64,000 nt of DNA, from the NCBI RefSeq assembly GCF_027532945.1, contig NZ_JAPZTZ010000003.1, positions 124,001-188,000 of the forward strand, given 5' to 3'. Position 1 is the stretch's first letter, and every line of letters starts with the position of its first letter. Made by a program: the position numbers and the translations under genes. The DNA comes from Phreatobacter sp. (GTDB taxonomy: Bacteria > Pseudomonadota > Alphaproteobacteria > Rhizobiales > Phreatobacteraceae). Shown here in pieces: positions 17,363-25,744 of the stretch. The notes beneath the pieces are model-generated. The model did not search any database. It saw nothing but the letters and a program-made list of their open reading frames with translations, and was not told the origin of the DNA.

Positions 17363-19567
17363 TCAGCGCCGGTCACCCGGCCGGCGCGGCGCCGGACGGG
17401 CACCACCGCCTGCATTGGGACGGGCACCACCGCCGCCGCCCATGTTCGGACGCGGACCGCCGCCACCGCCCATGTTCGGACGCGGGCCGCCGCCACCACC
17501 GACGTTCGGGCGCGGAACACCGCCGCCGCCACCGAAGTTCGGGCGCGGACCACCGCCACCGCCACCGAAGTTCGGGCGCGGACCACCGCCGCCACCACCG
17601 AAATTCGGACGCGGGCCACCGCCGCCACCTCCGACGTTCGGACGGGGACGACCGGCACCGCCGCCAAAGTCAGGACGCGGACGACCGCCGCCACCACCGA
17701 AATCGGGGCGGGGACGACCGACGCCGCCACCAAAGTCAGGACGCGGACGACCGCCGGGACCGACCCCCGGACGGCCACCTGGGCGACCGACGACCGGGCG
17801 ACCGCCGGGCCCGCCCGTACCAAGGCCGGGACCCTGATTGCCGGGGCGGTTCGGGAAGGGCCGCACGCCGGGACCAGGCCCCCCGACACCAGGCCCGCCG
17901 ACACCAGGCCGCCCTATGCCAGGCCGGCCGATGCCGGGGCCACCCTGACCAGGCCCGAAGCCGGGACGCTGACCAGGTCCTCCCAGGCCGGGATTGATGC
18001 CGGGCCGCACGTTCGGCGGCAGGCCTACACCGCCCTGCGAGCCCGGGAGCGGCCGCCCACCCGGCACGACGCCGGGACGCAGACCAGAACCGGGACCGGT
18101 GAAGCCGGGACCGGGGCCGGGGCGACCGCCGGGAAGGCCGACAGGGCGTCCGACGAAATTCGGCGGCGGCAGCACGACGGGCGGGCGCGGCGGCCGGACG
18201 AAGCGGTGGATGATGATGGGCGCGGCGACGAGGGCGGCGACGCCGACCACCGGCAGCACGCCCCAGATCGGCGGCGGCGGTGGCGGCAGCACGTAGACGG
18301 GCGCCACGGGCGGACCGAGCCAGACCTCGCGGCCGATCACCACCTCGTCATAGAAGGCGGGCGGCGCCGGCTCCCAGTAGTCGTCGACATAGATGACCTC
18401 GACCTCCGGCAGCGGAGGCGGGATGTCGTCATAGACCACGGCGTCGAAGGCAGGCGGCGGCGCCGGCGGCGCGGAGAGCCGGGACAGGCGCAGGCGCGCT
18501 TCCTCGGCGTGCGGACCGCGCGGATAGCTCCGCAGATAGGTCCAGTAGGCCTGGGGCGAGTTGGTCCTGATCGTGCGGCGCCAGACCAGCGCCTCGCGCT
18601 TGGCGGCGAGCAGGCGCTGGACGCGGCGAGCGAGCGGATCGGTCGGATAGGCGCGCAGGAAGGCCTGATAGCCCTCAATCGAGTCGCGCTCGACCGCCAG
18701 CGCATAGGCCTCCTGGGCCGAGAGTCCGTCCATCGGCCGATCCGCAGCCGGGGGCGGCGGGGGCGGCGTCGAGCCGGTGGCCTCCGCGCCGGCATTGAGC
18801 ACCGGGGTCGGCGGCGTCAGCGTCGACAGCTCCCAGGGCGTGTCGCGACCATTGGTGAGCTGGTGAACGCGCAGGCGGGCCCGCGCGACGGCCTGGTCGA
18901 CCGGCAGGCCGGGCGAGGCCAGCTGTTCCACGAGGGCAGAGGCGAAATGGCCGTAGGCCGCCTCGTTGGGGGCGGAGACGGCGCCGGCGGCGGCGGCCGA
19001 CGCGATGACCATGGACGGTCCGGCATCGAGGATGCCAAGGCCCGCACGCACCGGCGGGCCGACATCGGCGAAGGGATGCTGGCGGGACACATCGAGCAGG
19101 ATGACCTTGGCGCGCGAGGGGATGGCGCCGAGAGCCCGCGTCAGGTCGTTGAGGCGGATGCCGGCGAGAGGCACGTCGCTCTCGCGCTGGATCACCGCGT
19201 CGGTCGGCAGGAGATAGCTGTCGCTGTCGTGCTGGAGGCCGACGCCGGCGACATAGACCACCGCGACTGCATCCGGCCCGGCGTCGCGCACCTGCTGGAC
19301 AAACGATGCGATGGCCTGGCGGAGTTCGGCCTGCGGCAGGTCGGCGCCCTCGGTCGTGGAGAAGCCGAGGTCGCGCAGGGTGCGGGCGACGAGACCGGCA
19401 TCGTTGAGCGCCGCCGGAACGGGATTGGTCTGGTAGGCACCAATGCCGAGCACCAGGGCAAGGCGTGTCTCGCTGGCAGCCGGTGCCTGAGCACGCACAA
19501 CCTCACCACCGGTCGTGACGGTCAAGGCGAGGACCAGAAGGCCCATCCATCGCTTGAACATGCTCAT
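17363..19567 (-). CDS. Caspase-fold (C14) protein lacking both catalytic residues, with Gly-rich tail
   Basis: A 734-residue protein with a signal peptide (cleavage near AQA, residues 26-28). Residues 33-250 follow bacterial caspase-family proteins (ALVLGIGAYQ, PAALNDAGLVARTLRDLGF, SYLLPTDA, RLNDLTRALG). The catalytic positions are changed: the family AGHG reads AGVG (Val109 for His), and DACR reads DVSR (Ser161 for Cys). Two helical repeats ending in YP (about 285-365) come next, then a Pro-rich stretch, a probable membrane helix (434-453), and a Gly/Arg/Pro/Asn-rich region from 470 to the end with about ten ~11-residue repeats. It should be proteolytically dead; a scaffold role is inference. 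Confidence 0.82.
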   Translation of the reverse strand: MSMFKRWMGLLVLALTVTTGGEVVRAQAPAASETRLALVLGIGAYQTNPVPAALNDAGLVARTLRDLGFSTTEGADLPQAELRQAIASFVQQVRDAGPDAVAVVYVAGVGLQHDSDSYLLPTDAVIQRESDVPLAGIRLNDLTRALGAIPSRAKVILLDVSRQHPFADVGPPVRAGLGILDAGPSMVIASAAAAGAVSAPNEAAYGHFASALVEQLASPGLPVDQAVARARLRVHQLTNGRDTPWELSTLTPPTPVLNAGAEATGSTPPPPPPAADRPMDGLSAQEAYALAVERDSIEGYQAFLRAYPTDPLARRVQRLLAAKREALVWRRTIRTNSPQAYWTYLRSYPRGPHAEEARLRLSRLSAPPAPPPAFDAVVYDDIPPPLPEVEVIYVDDYWEPAPPAFYDEVVIGREVWLGPPVAPVYVLPPPPPPIWGVLPVVGVAALVAAPIIIHRFVRPPRPPVVLPPPNFVGRPVGLPGGRPGPGPGFTGPGSGLRPGVVPGGRPLPGSQGGVGLPPNVRPGINPGLGGPGQRPGFGPGQGGPGIGRPGIGRPGVGGPGVGGPGPGVRPFPNRPGNQGPGLGTGGPGGRPVVGRPGGRPGVGPGGRPRPDFGGGVGRPRPDFGGGGGRPRPDFGGGAGRPRPNVGGGGGGPRPNFGGGGGGPRPNFGGGGGGPRPNFGGGGGVPRPNVGGGGGPRPNMGGGGGPRPNMGGGGGARPNAGGGARPAPRRPGDRR
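17415..17755. repeat. Tandem ~33-bp Gly-rich coding repeat
   Basis: About ten imperfect head-to-tail units of 30-36 bp encode the end of the pseudo-caspase, each giving GGGGG(G/R)PRPN(F/V/M) on the minus strand. A coarser repeat of GGPGVGGPG and GRPGIGRPG type lies just upstream in the protein (about 17880-17945). Confidence 0.8.
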
Positions 19568-19677
19568 CTGTGCTTCCCGTGTGATGCGTCGCCCGACCCG
19601 AGGCTATCAGTCTGCCCGCGAAACAAGACGAAATACAGGCCCTGACCGGAGGGCAGTCACGTTGCTGCGGTATGGCT

Positions 19678-20316
19678 TCAGCGAAGCCGTTCGATTTCCT
19701 CCCGCAGCACGGGGAGGAGCTCAGCGGTGAACCAGGGATTGCGATTGAGCCAGCCGGAATTGCGCCAGGACGGATGCGGCAGGACGAGGATGCGCGGCGC
19801 CGCGGAGGCCTCGAAAATCGTCCGCCAGCTGCGCACCGTCTCGCCGAGTGTCGGCCGGAGATGCGCCCGGAGACCGAGGCGTTCGAGGTGATAGGCCTGA
19901 GCCGTCGCGCCGATGGCGAGGACGAGATCGATCACCGGCATGGCGGCCATCAGCCGGTCGTGCCAGGCGTGCCGGCATTCGCGCCGCGGCGGCAGGTCGC
20001 CGCCCTTGGCGTCATGGCCGGGAAAGCAGAAGCCCATCGGCACGATGGCGACGCGCGCGCGATCATAGAAGACCTCCTCGTCGAGCCCCATCCAGGCCCG
20101 CAACCGGTCGCCCGACGGGTCTGTGAAAGGCTTGCCTGAGGCATGGACGCGGATGCCGGGCGCCTGGCCCGCGACGAGAATGCGCGCCGTCGCCGTGGGC
20201 CAGGCGACGGGCCGCGGCTCGTGGGGGAGCGGCGCGCCGCGCGGCGTGTCGCGGCAGATGCGGCAGGCAGCGATGGCGGAGCTGAGGTCCGCCAGCGTCT
20301 CGCCCTGCCCCGTCAT
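19678..20316 (-). CDS. Uracil-DNA glycosylase family protein
   Basis: A 212-residue protein. Motif 1 is VAGQAPGIRVHASGKPFTDPSGDRL, motif 2 is VLPHPSWRNSGWL, and C18-x2-C21 near the N-terminus together with cysteines in GFCFPG and RECRHAW could supply the [4Fe-4S] ligands of this branch. Members excise uracil or other deaminated bases from DNA to start base-excision repair. Many alphaproteobacteria carry such a UDG-superfamily protein besides or instead of Ung; the exact base preference is not readable. It ends 110 nt from the pseudo-caspase start and follows the GST gene by 8 nt on the same strand. Confidence 0.85.
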   Translation of the reverse strand: MTGQGETLADLSSAIAACRICRDTPRGAPLPHEPRPVAWPTATARILVAGQAPGIRVHASGKPFTDPSGDRLRAWMGLDEEVFYDRARVAIVPMGFCFPGHDAKGGDLPPRRECRHAWHDRLMAAMPVIDLVLAIGATAQAYHLERLGLRAHLRPTLGETVRSWRTIFEASAAPRILVLPHPSWRNSGWLNRNPWFTAELLPVLREEIERLR

Positions 20317-20324
20317 CGTCGGCC

Positions 20325-20936
20325 TCAGGCCTTGGCGCTCGGCCGGGCCGCCATGGCCGCGTGCCAGCGCTTCAGCTCCACCATCTCATCGGGCACCGCC
20401 ACCTTGGCGGGCTTGAGAAAATCGATGCCGATCATGGCGGTGATGTCCGCATTGGTGAAACGATCGCAGCAGAGATAGTCGCGGCCTTTGAGATGGCCGT
20501 CGAGGAAAGCGAGTTCACCGATGATGCGGGACTTGTTCAGCTCGCCCCATTCCCTGACCTGCGGCATTTCCATGATGGCCATGGCCGGATGGAGGTGGCG
20601 GAAGGCCGACGCGATGGTGGCGAGGAGGTTCAGCTCCATGCGGCGCGACCACATCTCGATCTCGCCGATTTCCCTCGGGGTGCGGCCGAACAGGTTGGGC
20701 TCGGGGTGCAGCGCCTCGATGTAGCGGCAGATGGCGATGGATTCGCAGAGGATCGAGCCGTCGTCGAGTTCGAGAGCGGGGGTCTTCTGGCGCGGGTTGA
20801 TGGCCGCATAGGTCTCGCTCTTCTGCTCCAGCTTGGCGAGGTCAATCGTCACCTTGGGGATGTCGATCCCCTTCTCGGCGAGGAAGACGCGGACGCGGCG
20901 CGGATTGGGCGCGAGCGGCGTGTCGTAGAGCTTCAT
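20325..20936 (-). CDS. Glutathione S-transferase
   Basis: A 203-residue cytosolic GST. The thioredoxin-like N-terminal domain has LYDTPLAPNPRRVRVFLAEKGI, with the usual cis-Pro region QKTPALELDDGSILCESIAICRYIEALHP: the ESxAIxRY element binds the glutathione gamma-glutamyl group. The helical C-terminal domain runs from about residue 85 and includes DRFTNADITAMIGIDF, the N-capping box of GSTs. These enzymes conjugate glutathione to electrophiles or reduce peroxides. The downstream UDG gene starts 8 nt after its stop, so they are likely an operon. Confidence 0.9.
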   Translation of the reverse strand: MKLYDTPLAPNPRRVRVFLAEKGIDIPKVTIDLAKLEQKSETYAAINPRQKTPALELDDGSILCESIAICRYIEALHPEPNLFGRTPREIGEIEMWSRRMELNLLATIASAFRHLHPAMAIMEMPQVREWGELNKSRIIGELAFLDGHLKGRDYLCCDRFTNADITAMIGIDFLKPAKVAVPDEMVELKRWHAAMAARPSAKA

Positions 20937-21034
20937 GGCGTTGTCCTCCTGCGCGCCGGCTGTCGGGCGCCGGCTTCGGCCGGGAGGATGGCCATGGCGG
21001 GGCGGCCGGGGTCAACCGACCAGACGGGGGAGGA

Positions 21035-22651
21035 TCAGCGCCTCGGGCCGAACAACGCGCGGCGCAGGGCCGTGACGGTGGGCGCGTCGGGAACCGCCGC
21101 CGGCTCCATGACGATCGGCAGAGGCATGCCGGAGGGGCTTGTCGCCGGACTGGCGATGGCCGGCAGGGCCTCCATGACGCGCTCCGACGGGAAGGTCACG
21201 GTGACCTCCGTGCCGATCCGCACCGTCGATTTCAGCGTGAAGGTGCCGCCATGCATGGTGACCAGGCCCTGCACGATGGGCAGGCCGAGGCCGGTGCCCT
21301 GCTCGGCATTCTTGATGGCGTTGGAGCCCTGGCCGAAATTCGACAGGACGATGGGGATTTCGTCCTCGGGAATGCCGGCGCCGGTGTCCTTCACCGAGAG
21401 ATATTGCCCGCCGGACGCGGTCCAGCCGACCTTCAGCGTGATCTCACCGCCACCCGGCGTGAATTTGATGGCGTTGGACATGAGATTGAGGACGATCTGG
21501 CGGACGGCGCGCTCGTCGGCCCAGATCTTCGGCAGGTCCGGCTCGAACCGCTCGACGATGGCGACGCCCTTGTTCTTGGCGCGCACCTTGAGGAGGTGAT
21601 GGCAGTCCTCGACCACGTAGGACAGCGTGATCGCCTCCTCGTTGAGGTCGTAACGGCCTGCCTCGATGCGCGACAGGTCCAGGATCTCGTTGATCAGCGA
21701 CAGGAGATGCTGGCCCGAGGAATGGATGTCGTTGGCATATTCGGCATATTGCGGCGCCGAATGGGGGCCGAACATCTCGCCCTTCATCACCTCGGAAAAG
21801 CCGAGAATGGCGTTGAGCGGCGTGCGCAATTCGTGGCTCATCTGGGCGAGGAACTGCGACTTGGCGATGTTGGCCATCTCGGCATTGCGCCGCGCCTCGT
21901 CGGAGTTGGTCTTGGCGGTCTCGAGCTCGCCGATCAGCGCATCCTTCTCGGCGCGGGCCTCGATGGTGGCGAGGTTGGTCTGGTAGAGCCGCGCAGAGAT
22001 GATGGCGAAGAACATCAGTGTGCCAAGCGCGATGGCCCCAAGCACCACACCCTGCATGCCGTGCAGCAGCAGGAAATAGGCAACGACGAGGCTCGCGACC
22101 GGCAGCGAAGAGGCGAAGGTCGCCACGGGGACGGTCGAGCCGATCATCGCGGACACGGCGACGACGATGAGCATGCCGACCAGCAGGAAGGTGCTGGCCT
22201 CCGGCACCTCGGTGCGCATCACCACGAGGAAAGCCAGGACCCAGGAAAGGCCCAGCATCGTCTCGGCGATGACGAAACGCAGACGCCAGGAGCGCAGGTC
22301 CGCCCGGTCAGCCGGCACCTTGAGGAAGGAGCGGGAGACGAGGACGCAGAAACCGTGGGCGATGAGGACGATGAGGCCGGCGCCGGCTCCCATGACGGGA
22401 TTGGTCACCCAGCCGGCGACCCAGCCGGTGGCGGCGGCGATGAGGGCAATGGCGAGGGCGGCGGAGAGCTTGTTCTGCGCGAAGGCGCGCATCAGCTCGT
22501 AATCGAAGGAGCGCTTGTTGCCGGTCGTGGAGGTGAGGCGGTCACGGGCGTCGCGCACATGGCGAAGCGTCCGCTTGCGGTTCTGCGCGTGCTGGCGGGC
22601 GCGCTCGGCCTGCCGCTCGTCCGGCTGCCCCTCTGCCCCCTCCATGCCCAT
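21035..22651 (-). CDS. Membrane sensor histidine kinase (PleC/DivJ-like core)
   Basis: A 538-residue kinase. After a charged, Arg/Gln-rich N-terminus, five or six membrane segments span about residues 60-220 without a large periplasmic domain, then a coiled segment leads into the HisKA domain with phosphoacceptor His273 in MSHELRTPLN. The ATPase domain has N393 in LMSNAIKFTPGGG, DTGAGIPEDEI and GTGLGLPIV, so all boxes are intact. The core resembles alphaproteobacterial PleC/DivJ kinases, whose usual partner is DivK/PleD; no response regulator is adjacent. I chose the ATG at 22651, which has AGAGGG upstream; a further in-frame ATG at 22732 lacks one. Confidence 0.85.
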   Translation of the reverse strand: MGMEGAEGQPDERQAERARQHAQNRKRTLRHVRDARDRLTSTTGNKRSFDYELMRAFAQNKLSAALAIALIAAATGWVAGWVTNPVMGAGAGLIVLIAHGFCVLVSRSFLKVPADRADLRSWRLRFVIAETMLGLSWVLAFLVVMRTEVPEASTFLLVGMLIVVAVSAMIGSTVPVATFASSLPVASLVVAYFLLLHGMQGVVLGAIALGTLMFFAIISARLYQTNLATIEARAEKDALIGELETAKTNSDEARRNAEMANIAKSQFLAQMSHELRTPLNAILGFSEVMKGEMFGPHSAPQYAEYANDIHSSGQHLLSLINEILDLSRIEAGRYDLNEEAITLSYVVEDCHHLLKVRAKNKGVAIVERFEPDLPKIWADERAVRQIVLNLMSNAIKFTPGGGEITLKVGWTASGGQYLSVKDTGAGIPEDEIPIVLSNFGQGSNAIKNAEQGTGLGLPIVQGLVTMHGGTFTLKSTVRIGTEVTVTFPSERVMEALPAIASPATSPSGMPLPIVMEPAAVPDAPTVTALRRALFGPRR

Positions 22652-22820
22652 CCGCGGGCCCTCTCCACGCAACGCAACGCCAACCGAGGTTGAAATGTGG
22701 CAGAGCTTGATTAACGGCGGGTCGACATCCATGGTAAACGAAACATGAACAGACCGTACCGCCGATTCCGTCCGCTTCGCCGGACCGCCCGATCGGCCCG
22801 CCCCGCCCATCGACAGCGCC

Positions 22821-23378
22821 ATGACCGTGCCCGCCCTCCTGCGCTTCTCGCGCTTTCGCAGCCTGCGGCCCCAGACCGGCTTTCTCTGGTTGCTGGCGTT
22901 GGTTGCCGGCATCACCGCGCTCGCCGTGCAGCATGCCTGGCGCAAGGCGGGCTCGCCGCGGACCGTTTCCGGCCATGCGCGGATCATTGATGGCGACAGC
23001 CTCGTCGTCGCCGGGGTCGAGGTCAGGCTGTGGGGCATCGATGCGCCAGAACTGTCGCAGCGCTGCCAGCGCGAGGGCCGGGAGGTGCGCTGCGGGCGGG
23101 AGGCCTATCGCTCCCTGATCGCGCTTGCGGCCGGTCAGCCTGTGACCTGCGAGAGCCGGGACATCGACCGCTACGGCCGCACCGTCGCGATCTGCCGCGT
23201 CGACGTGGTGGATCTCGGGCGGGCTCAGGTCATGGCGGGCCAGGCCGTGGCCTTCGGGGCCTATTACCAGGACGAGGCCGCGGCGCGGGATGCGCGGCGC
23301 GGCCTGTGGGCGGGCGAATTTGTCCGCCCCCGCGACTGGCGCGCCCAGCATCGCACCATCGTGCCCACGGAGCACTGA
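22821..23378 (+). CDS. Membrane-anchored thermonuclease-family (SNase-like) protein
   Basis: A 185-residue protein. A single hydrophobic segment (about residues 20-37) should anchor it or act as a signal, and the remainder is an OB-fold nuclease-like domain: RIIDGDSLVVAGVEVRLWGIDAPEL contains the Ca2+-binding Asp and the catalytic Arg of the SNase family, REAYRSLIALAAG follows, and DRYGRTVAIC supplies the second conserved Arg. The domain ends with GLWAGEFVRPRDWR. Hydrolysis of extracellular or periplasmic nucleic acid is expected. It is divergent from the histidine kinase across 169 nt. Confidence 0.85.
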   Translation: MTVPALLRFSRFRSLRPQTGFLWLLALVAGITALAVQHAWRKAGSPRTVSGHARIIDGDSLVVAGVEVRLWGIDAPELSQRCQREGREVRCGREAYRSLIALAAGQPVTCESRDIDRYGRTVAICRVDVVDLGRAQVMAGQAVAFGAYYQDEAAARDARRGLWAGEFVRPRDWRAQHRTIVPTEH

Positions 23379-23422
23379 CGCCGCCAATTAAGCGGTTCTG
23401 ATCGCGATGTTTTCGCCCGATG

Positions 23423-23439
23423 GTAACCTTGCGTTAACC
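23423..23439 (+). promoter_or_regulatory. CtrA-like box upstream of the Amt-kinase fusion
   Basis: GTAA-N7-TTAACC (23423-23439) differs at one position from the full CtrA site TTAA-N7-TTAAC known from Caulobacter and relatives. It lies 53 nt before the ATG of the Amt-kinase gene. Confidence 0.3.
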
Positions 23440-23492
23440 ACACCACCCCAGAGTGAAACCGCGGGCGCCGTGCCTCGCTCCCGGTCTCGTTT

Positions 23493-25661
23493 ATGGCAGC
23501 TTCGCCGCCCGATCTCCTCCTGCCGCTTCTCGTCATTGCCTGCGTGAGCCTCGTCGTCGCGGGCCATGTGACGCTGGAGAGCGGCCTCGTGCGCGCCAAG
23601 CACAGCGTCAACGCTGCCGCCAAGGCGTTGGTCCAGATCGCCATCGCGGTGCTGGCGACCTGGGCGGTGGGCTTCGGCATCATGAATGCGGGCGGTGCCT
23701 TCGCCGGCGGCGGTCCCTTCCTGCCGGGCGACGGGGGCATGGACCTCGTCCTCGCCACGACGCTCGTTGCCGCTGCGGCGACCGTCCTGTCGGGGCCCCT
23801 CGCCGAACGGGCGACGCTGCGAGGCTATGCAGCCCTCCTCGCGGTCTTCGCCATCGCGGTCGTGCCCTTCACCGTCCACTGGGCCTTCGCGCAGGGCCCG
23901 GCACCCGGATGGCTCAAGGCCGCCGGCTATGTCGATCTCGCGGGGGCCGGCGCCATCCACGCCGCCGCGGGCGCCGCCGCCCTCGCCGCGGCCTGGGTGG
24001 TCGGTCCGCGCACCGGCCGGTTCTCGGGTTCGCGCCGCACCCTCATCGTCCAGAGCCAGAGCTTTCCCTTCGCCGCGCTCGGCGTGATGCTGCTGTGGCT
24101 CGGCTGGTTCGGGGTGGCGGTGACCCAGGCCATTGCCGGTGGCCACGCCGTCGCGCCCACCGTCATGAACCTCGCCCTGGCCGGCGCCTCCGCCATCATG
24201 GCCGCCTTCATCGCCAACCAGATCCGCCCCGCCCGGGTCACGGTGGTGCATATCATCCAGGCGGCGCTCGCCGGCGTCGTGGCGGCCTCCGCCGCCGCCC
24301 ATCTCATGCACCCGGCCGGAGCTGTCCTCGCCGGCGTCGTGGGCGCGGCGGCAGCGCTCGGCGGCAGCCGCCTCCTGGAGAGCGTCCGGATCGACGACGC
24401 TCTTGGCATGGCCTCCGCCCATCTGTTCGGCGGCGCGGTGGGCGTCTGCGCCGTGGCCTTCTGCATGCCCGACGACCTGCCGATGATGCTGGCGATCCAG
24501 CTCGCAGGCCTCCTCGCCATCACCGGCTGGGCGGTGGCCGTCATGGCGGGTGGCGGCTTCGCGCTGCGGCTGGTCCTCGCCCTTCGGGTCACGCCCGAGG
24601 AGGAGCGTATCGGCCTCAACGTCACCGAGCACGCCATGACCACGGATGTGGCGATGCTGGTCAGTCAACTTGGCGCGCTGCAGCTCAACAGCAGTTCCTT
24701 CCTCTATCTCGAGGCGGATTCAGACGGCGAGCTCGGCCAGATCGCCCGCGAATACAACCGGGCCATCGACATCTTCCACGCCCAGATCCGCGGCGTGAAG
24801 GAGAAGCTGAGCCTCGCCGAGGCCGCCGCCGACCAGGCGAACGACCTCAATGCCCGCCTCTCCTCAGAGATGCAGGAGAAGGACGAGAAGCTTGAAGCGG
24901 TGAACCGCGAGGTCGCCTTCCTCACCGACCAGGTCGCGCGCGCCCTCGTCGCGGTGGAAAACCTCAAGGGCGTGCGCGCGGGCATCCTGCGGCTCCTCGG
25001 CCGCACCTTCCGCCAGCCCATCGAGCGGCTGCACCTGATGGCGCGACGCGCCGCCTCCAGCCGCGACCAGAACGACATCGACGCCCTGATCGAGGCGGCC
25101 CGAGAGGAATCGGCCCGTCTCGCCCGTCGTCTCGCCGATGTCCTCGACTATGCCCAGGCCTCCGCCATCGAGGGGCCGCCCTCCGGTGACCTCGCGCCGA
25201 TGGAGAAACTCATCGGCGAGATGAACCTGCTGCATCGGCCGCGGGCGGAATCGAAGGCCATCCGCTTCCGCGTGGTCTGGACACCCGAGGTCGCGGGGAT
25301 GGGGGCGAACGCCGTTGCCATGCGCAAGATCATGGGGGAACTCGTTGCCCATGCCATCGACGCCACGCCGCGGGGCGGCATGGTCAATTTCTCGGCCAAG
25401 CAAGGCCCCGGCGGTGAACTGGTGATCGATGTCGTGGATTCCGGCGGCGGCGTCTCGCCCGGCCAGCTCGCCGAAGCCCTCGACCCGCTGGCGGAGCGCG
25501 AGACCGATGGCAGCGAGACCGGGCTCGGCCTTGCCCTTGTGAAAAAGCTCGTCGACCTCCACGGCGGCGCGCTGACCATCCGATCCAAGCCCGGCGCAGG
25601 CACGCAGGTGCGCGTCACCCTGCCGGCCCAGCACCTCACCCGGGCGCTCACCGCCAGCTGA
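23493..25661 (+). CDS. Ammonium transporter fused to a degenerate histidine kinase
   Basis: A 722-residue fusion. Residues 8-365 are an Amt/Rh-type channel: GLVRAKHS in helix 1, GPLAERATLRGY, then Asp148 and the twin-His residues His156 (GAIHAAAG) and His310 (SAHLFGG), so the conduction path looks intact. Residues 370-490 hold the GLNVTEH...REYNRAIDIF linker seen in other Amt fusions and a coiled coil. Residues 495-712 are kinase-like: the phosphoacceptor position is Arg504 (RTFRQPI against HELRTPL) and the N-box Asn is His620 (LVAHAIDAT), while the D-box DSGGG (649-653) and G-box GLGL remain. It probably senses ammonium, but autophosphorylation looks impossible. Confidence 0.85.
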   Translation: MAASPPDLLLPLLVIACVSLVVAGHVTLESGLVRAKHSVNAAAKALVQIAIAVLATWAVGFGIMNAGGAFAGGGPFLPGDGGMDLVLATTLVAAAATVLSGPLAERATLRGYAALLAVFAIAVVPFTVHWAFAQGPAPGWLKAAGYVDLAGAGAIHAAAGAAALAAAWVVGPRTGRFSGSRRTLIVQSQSFPFAALGVMLLWLGWFGVAVTQAIAGGHAVAPTVMNLALAGASAIMAAFIANQIRPARVTVVHIIQAALAGVVAASAAAHLMHPAGAVLAGVVGAAAALGGSRLLESVRIDDALGMASAHLFGGAVGVCAVAFCMPDDLPMMLAIQLAGLLAITGWAVAVMAGGGFALRLVLALRVTPEEERIGLNVTEHAMTTDVAMLVSQLGALQLNSSSFLYLEADSDGELGQIAREYNRAIDIFHAQIRGVKEKLSLAEAAADQANDLNARLSSEMQEKDEKLEAVNREVAFLTDQVARALVAVENLKGVRAGILRLLGRTFRQPIERLHLMARRAASSRDQNDIDALIEAAREESARLARRLADVLDYAQASAIEGPPSGDLAPMEKLIGEMNLLHRPRAESKAIRFRVVWTPEVAGMGANAVAMRKIMGELVAHAIDATPRGGMVNFSAKQGPGGELVIDVVDSGGGVSPGQLAEALDPLAERETDGSETGLGLALVKKLVDLHGGALTIRSKPGAGTQVRVTLPAQHLTRALTAS

Positions 25662-25744
25662 CGGCCCCCTCGACCTGAGGAGCGGGATGCGGCATGGTCC
25701 GCCCTCCCCTGACCGTGCCCGACAGCCGAGACTTGCGTTCCATC

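Noticed and set aside
17415-17755. Possible CRISPR array
   Set aside because: The units are directly adjacent, code for Gly-rich protein in frame, and have no spacers of different sequence.
16847-19645. 932-codon plus-strand open frame rich in Arg, Thr and Ala
   Set aside because: It is opposite the pseudo-caspase gene and its Gly-rich repeat; low-complexity composition only mirrors that gene.
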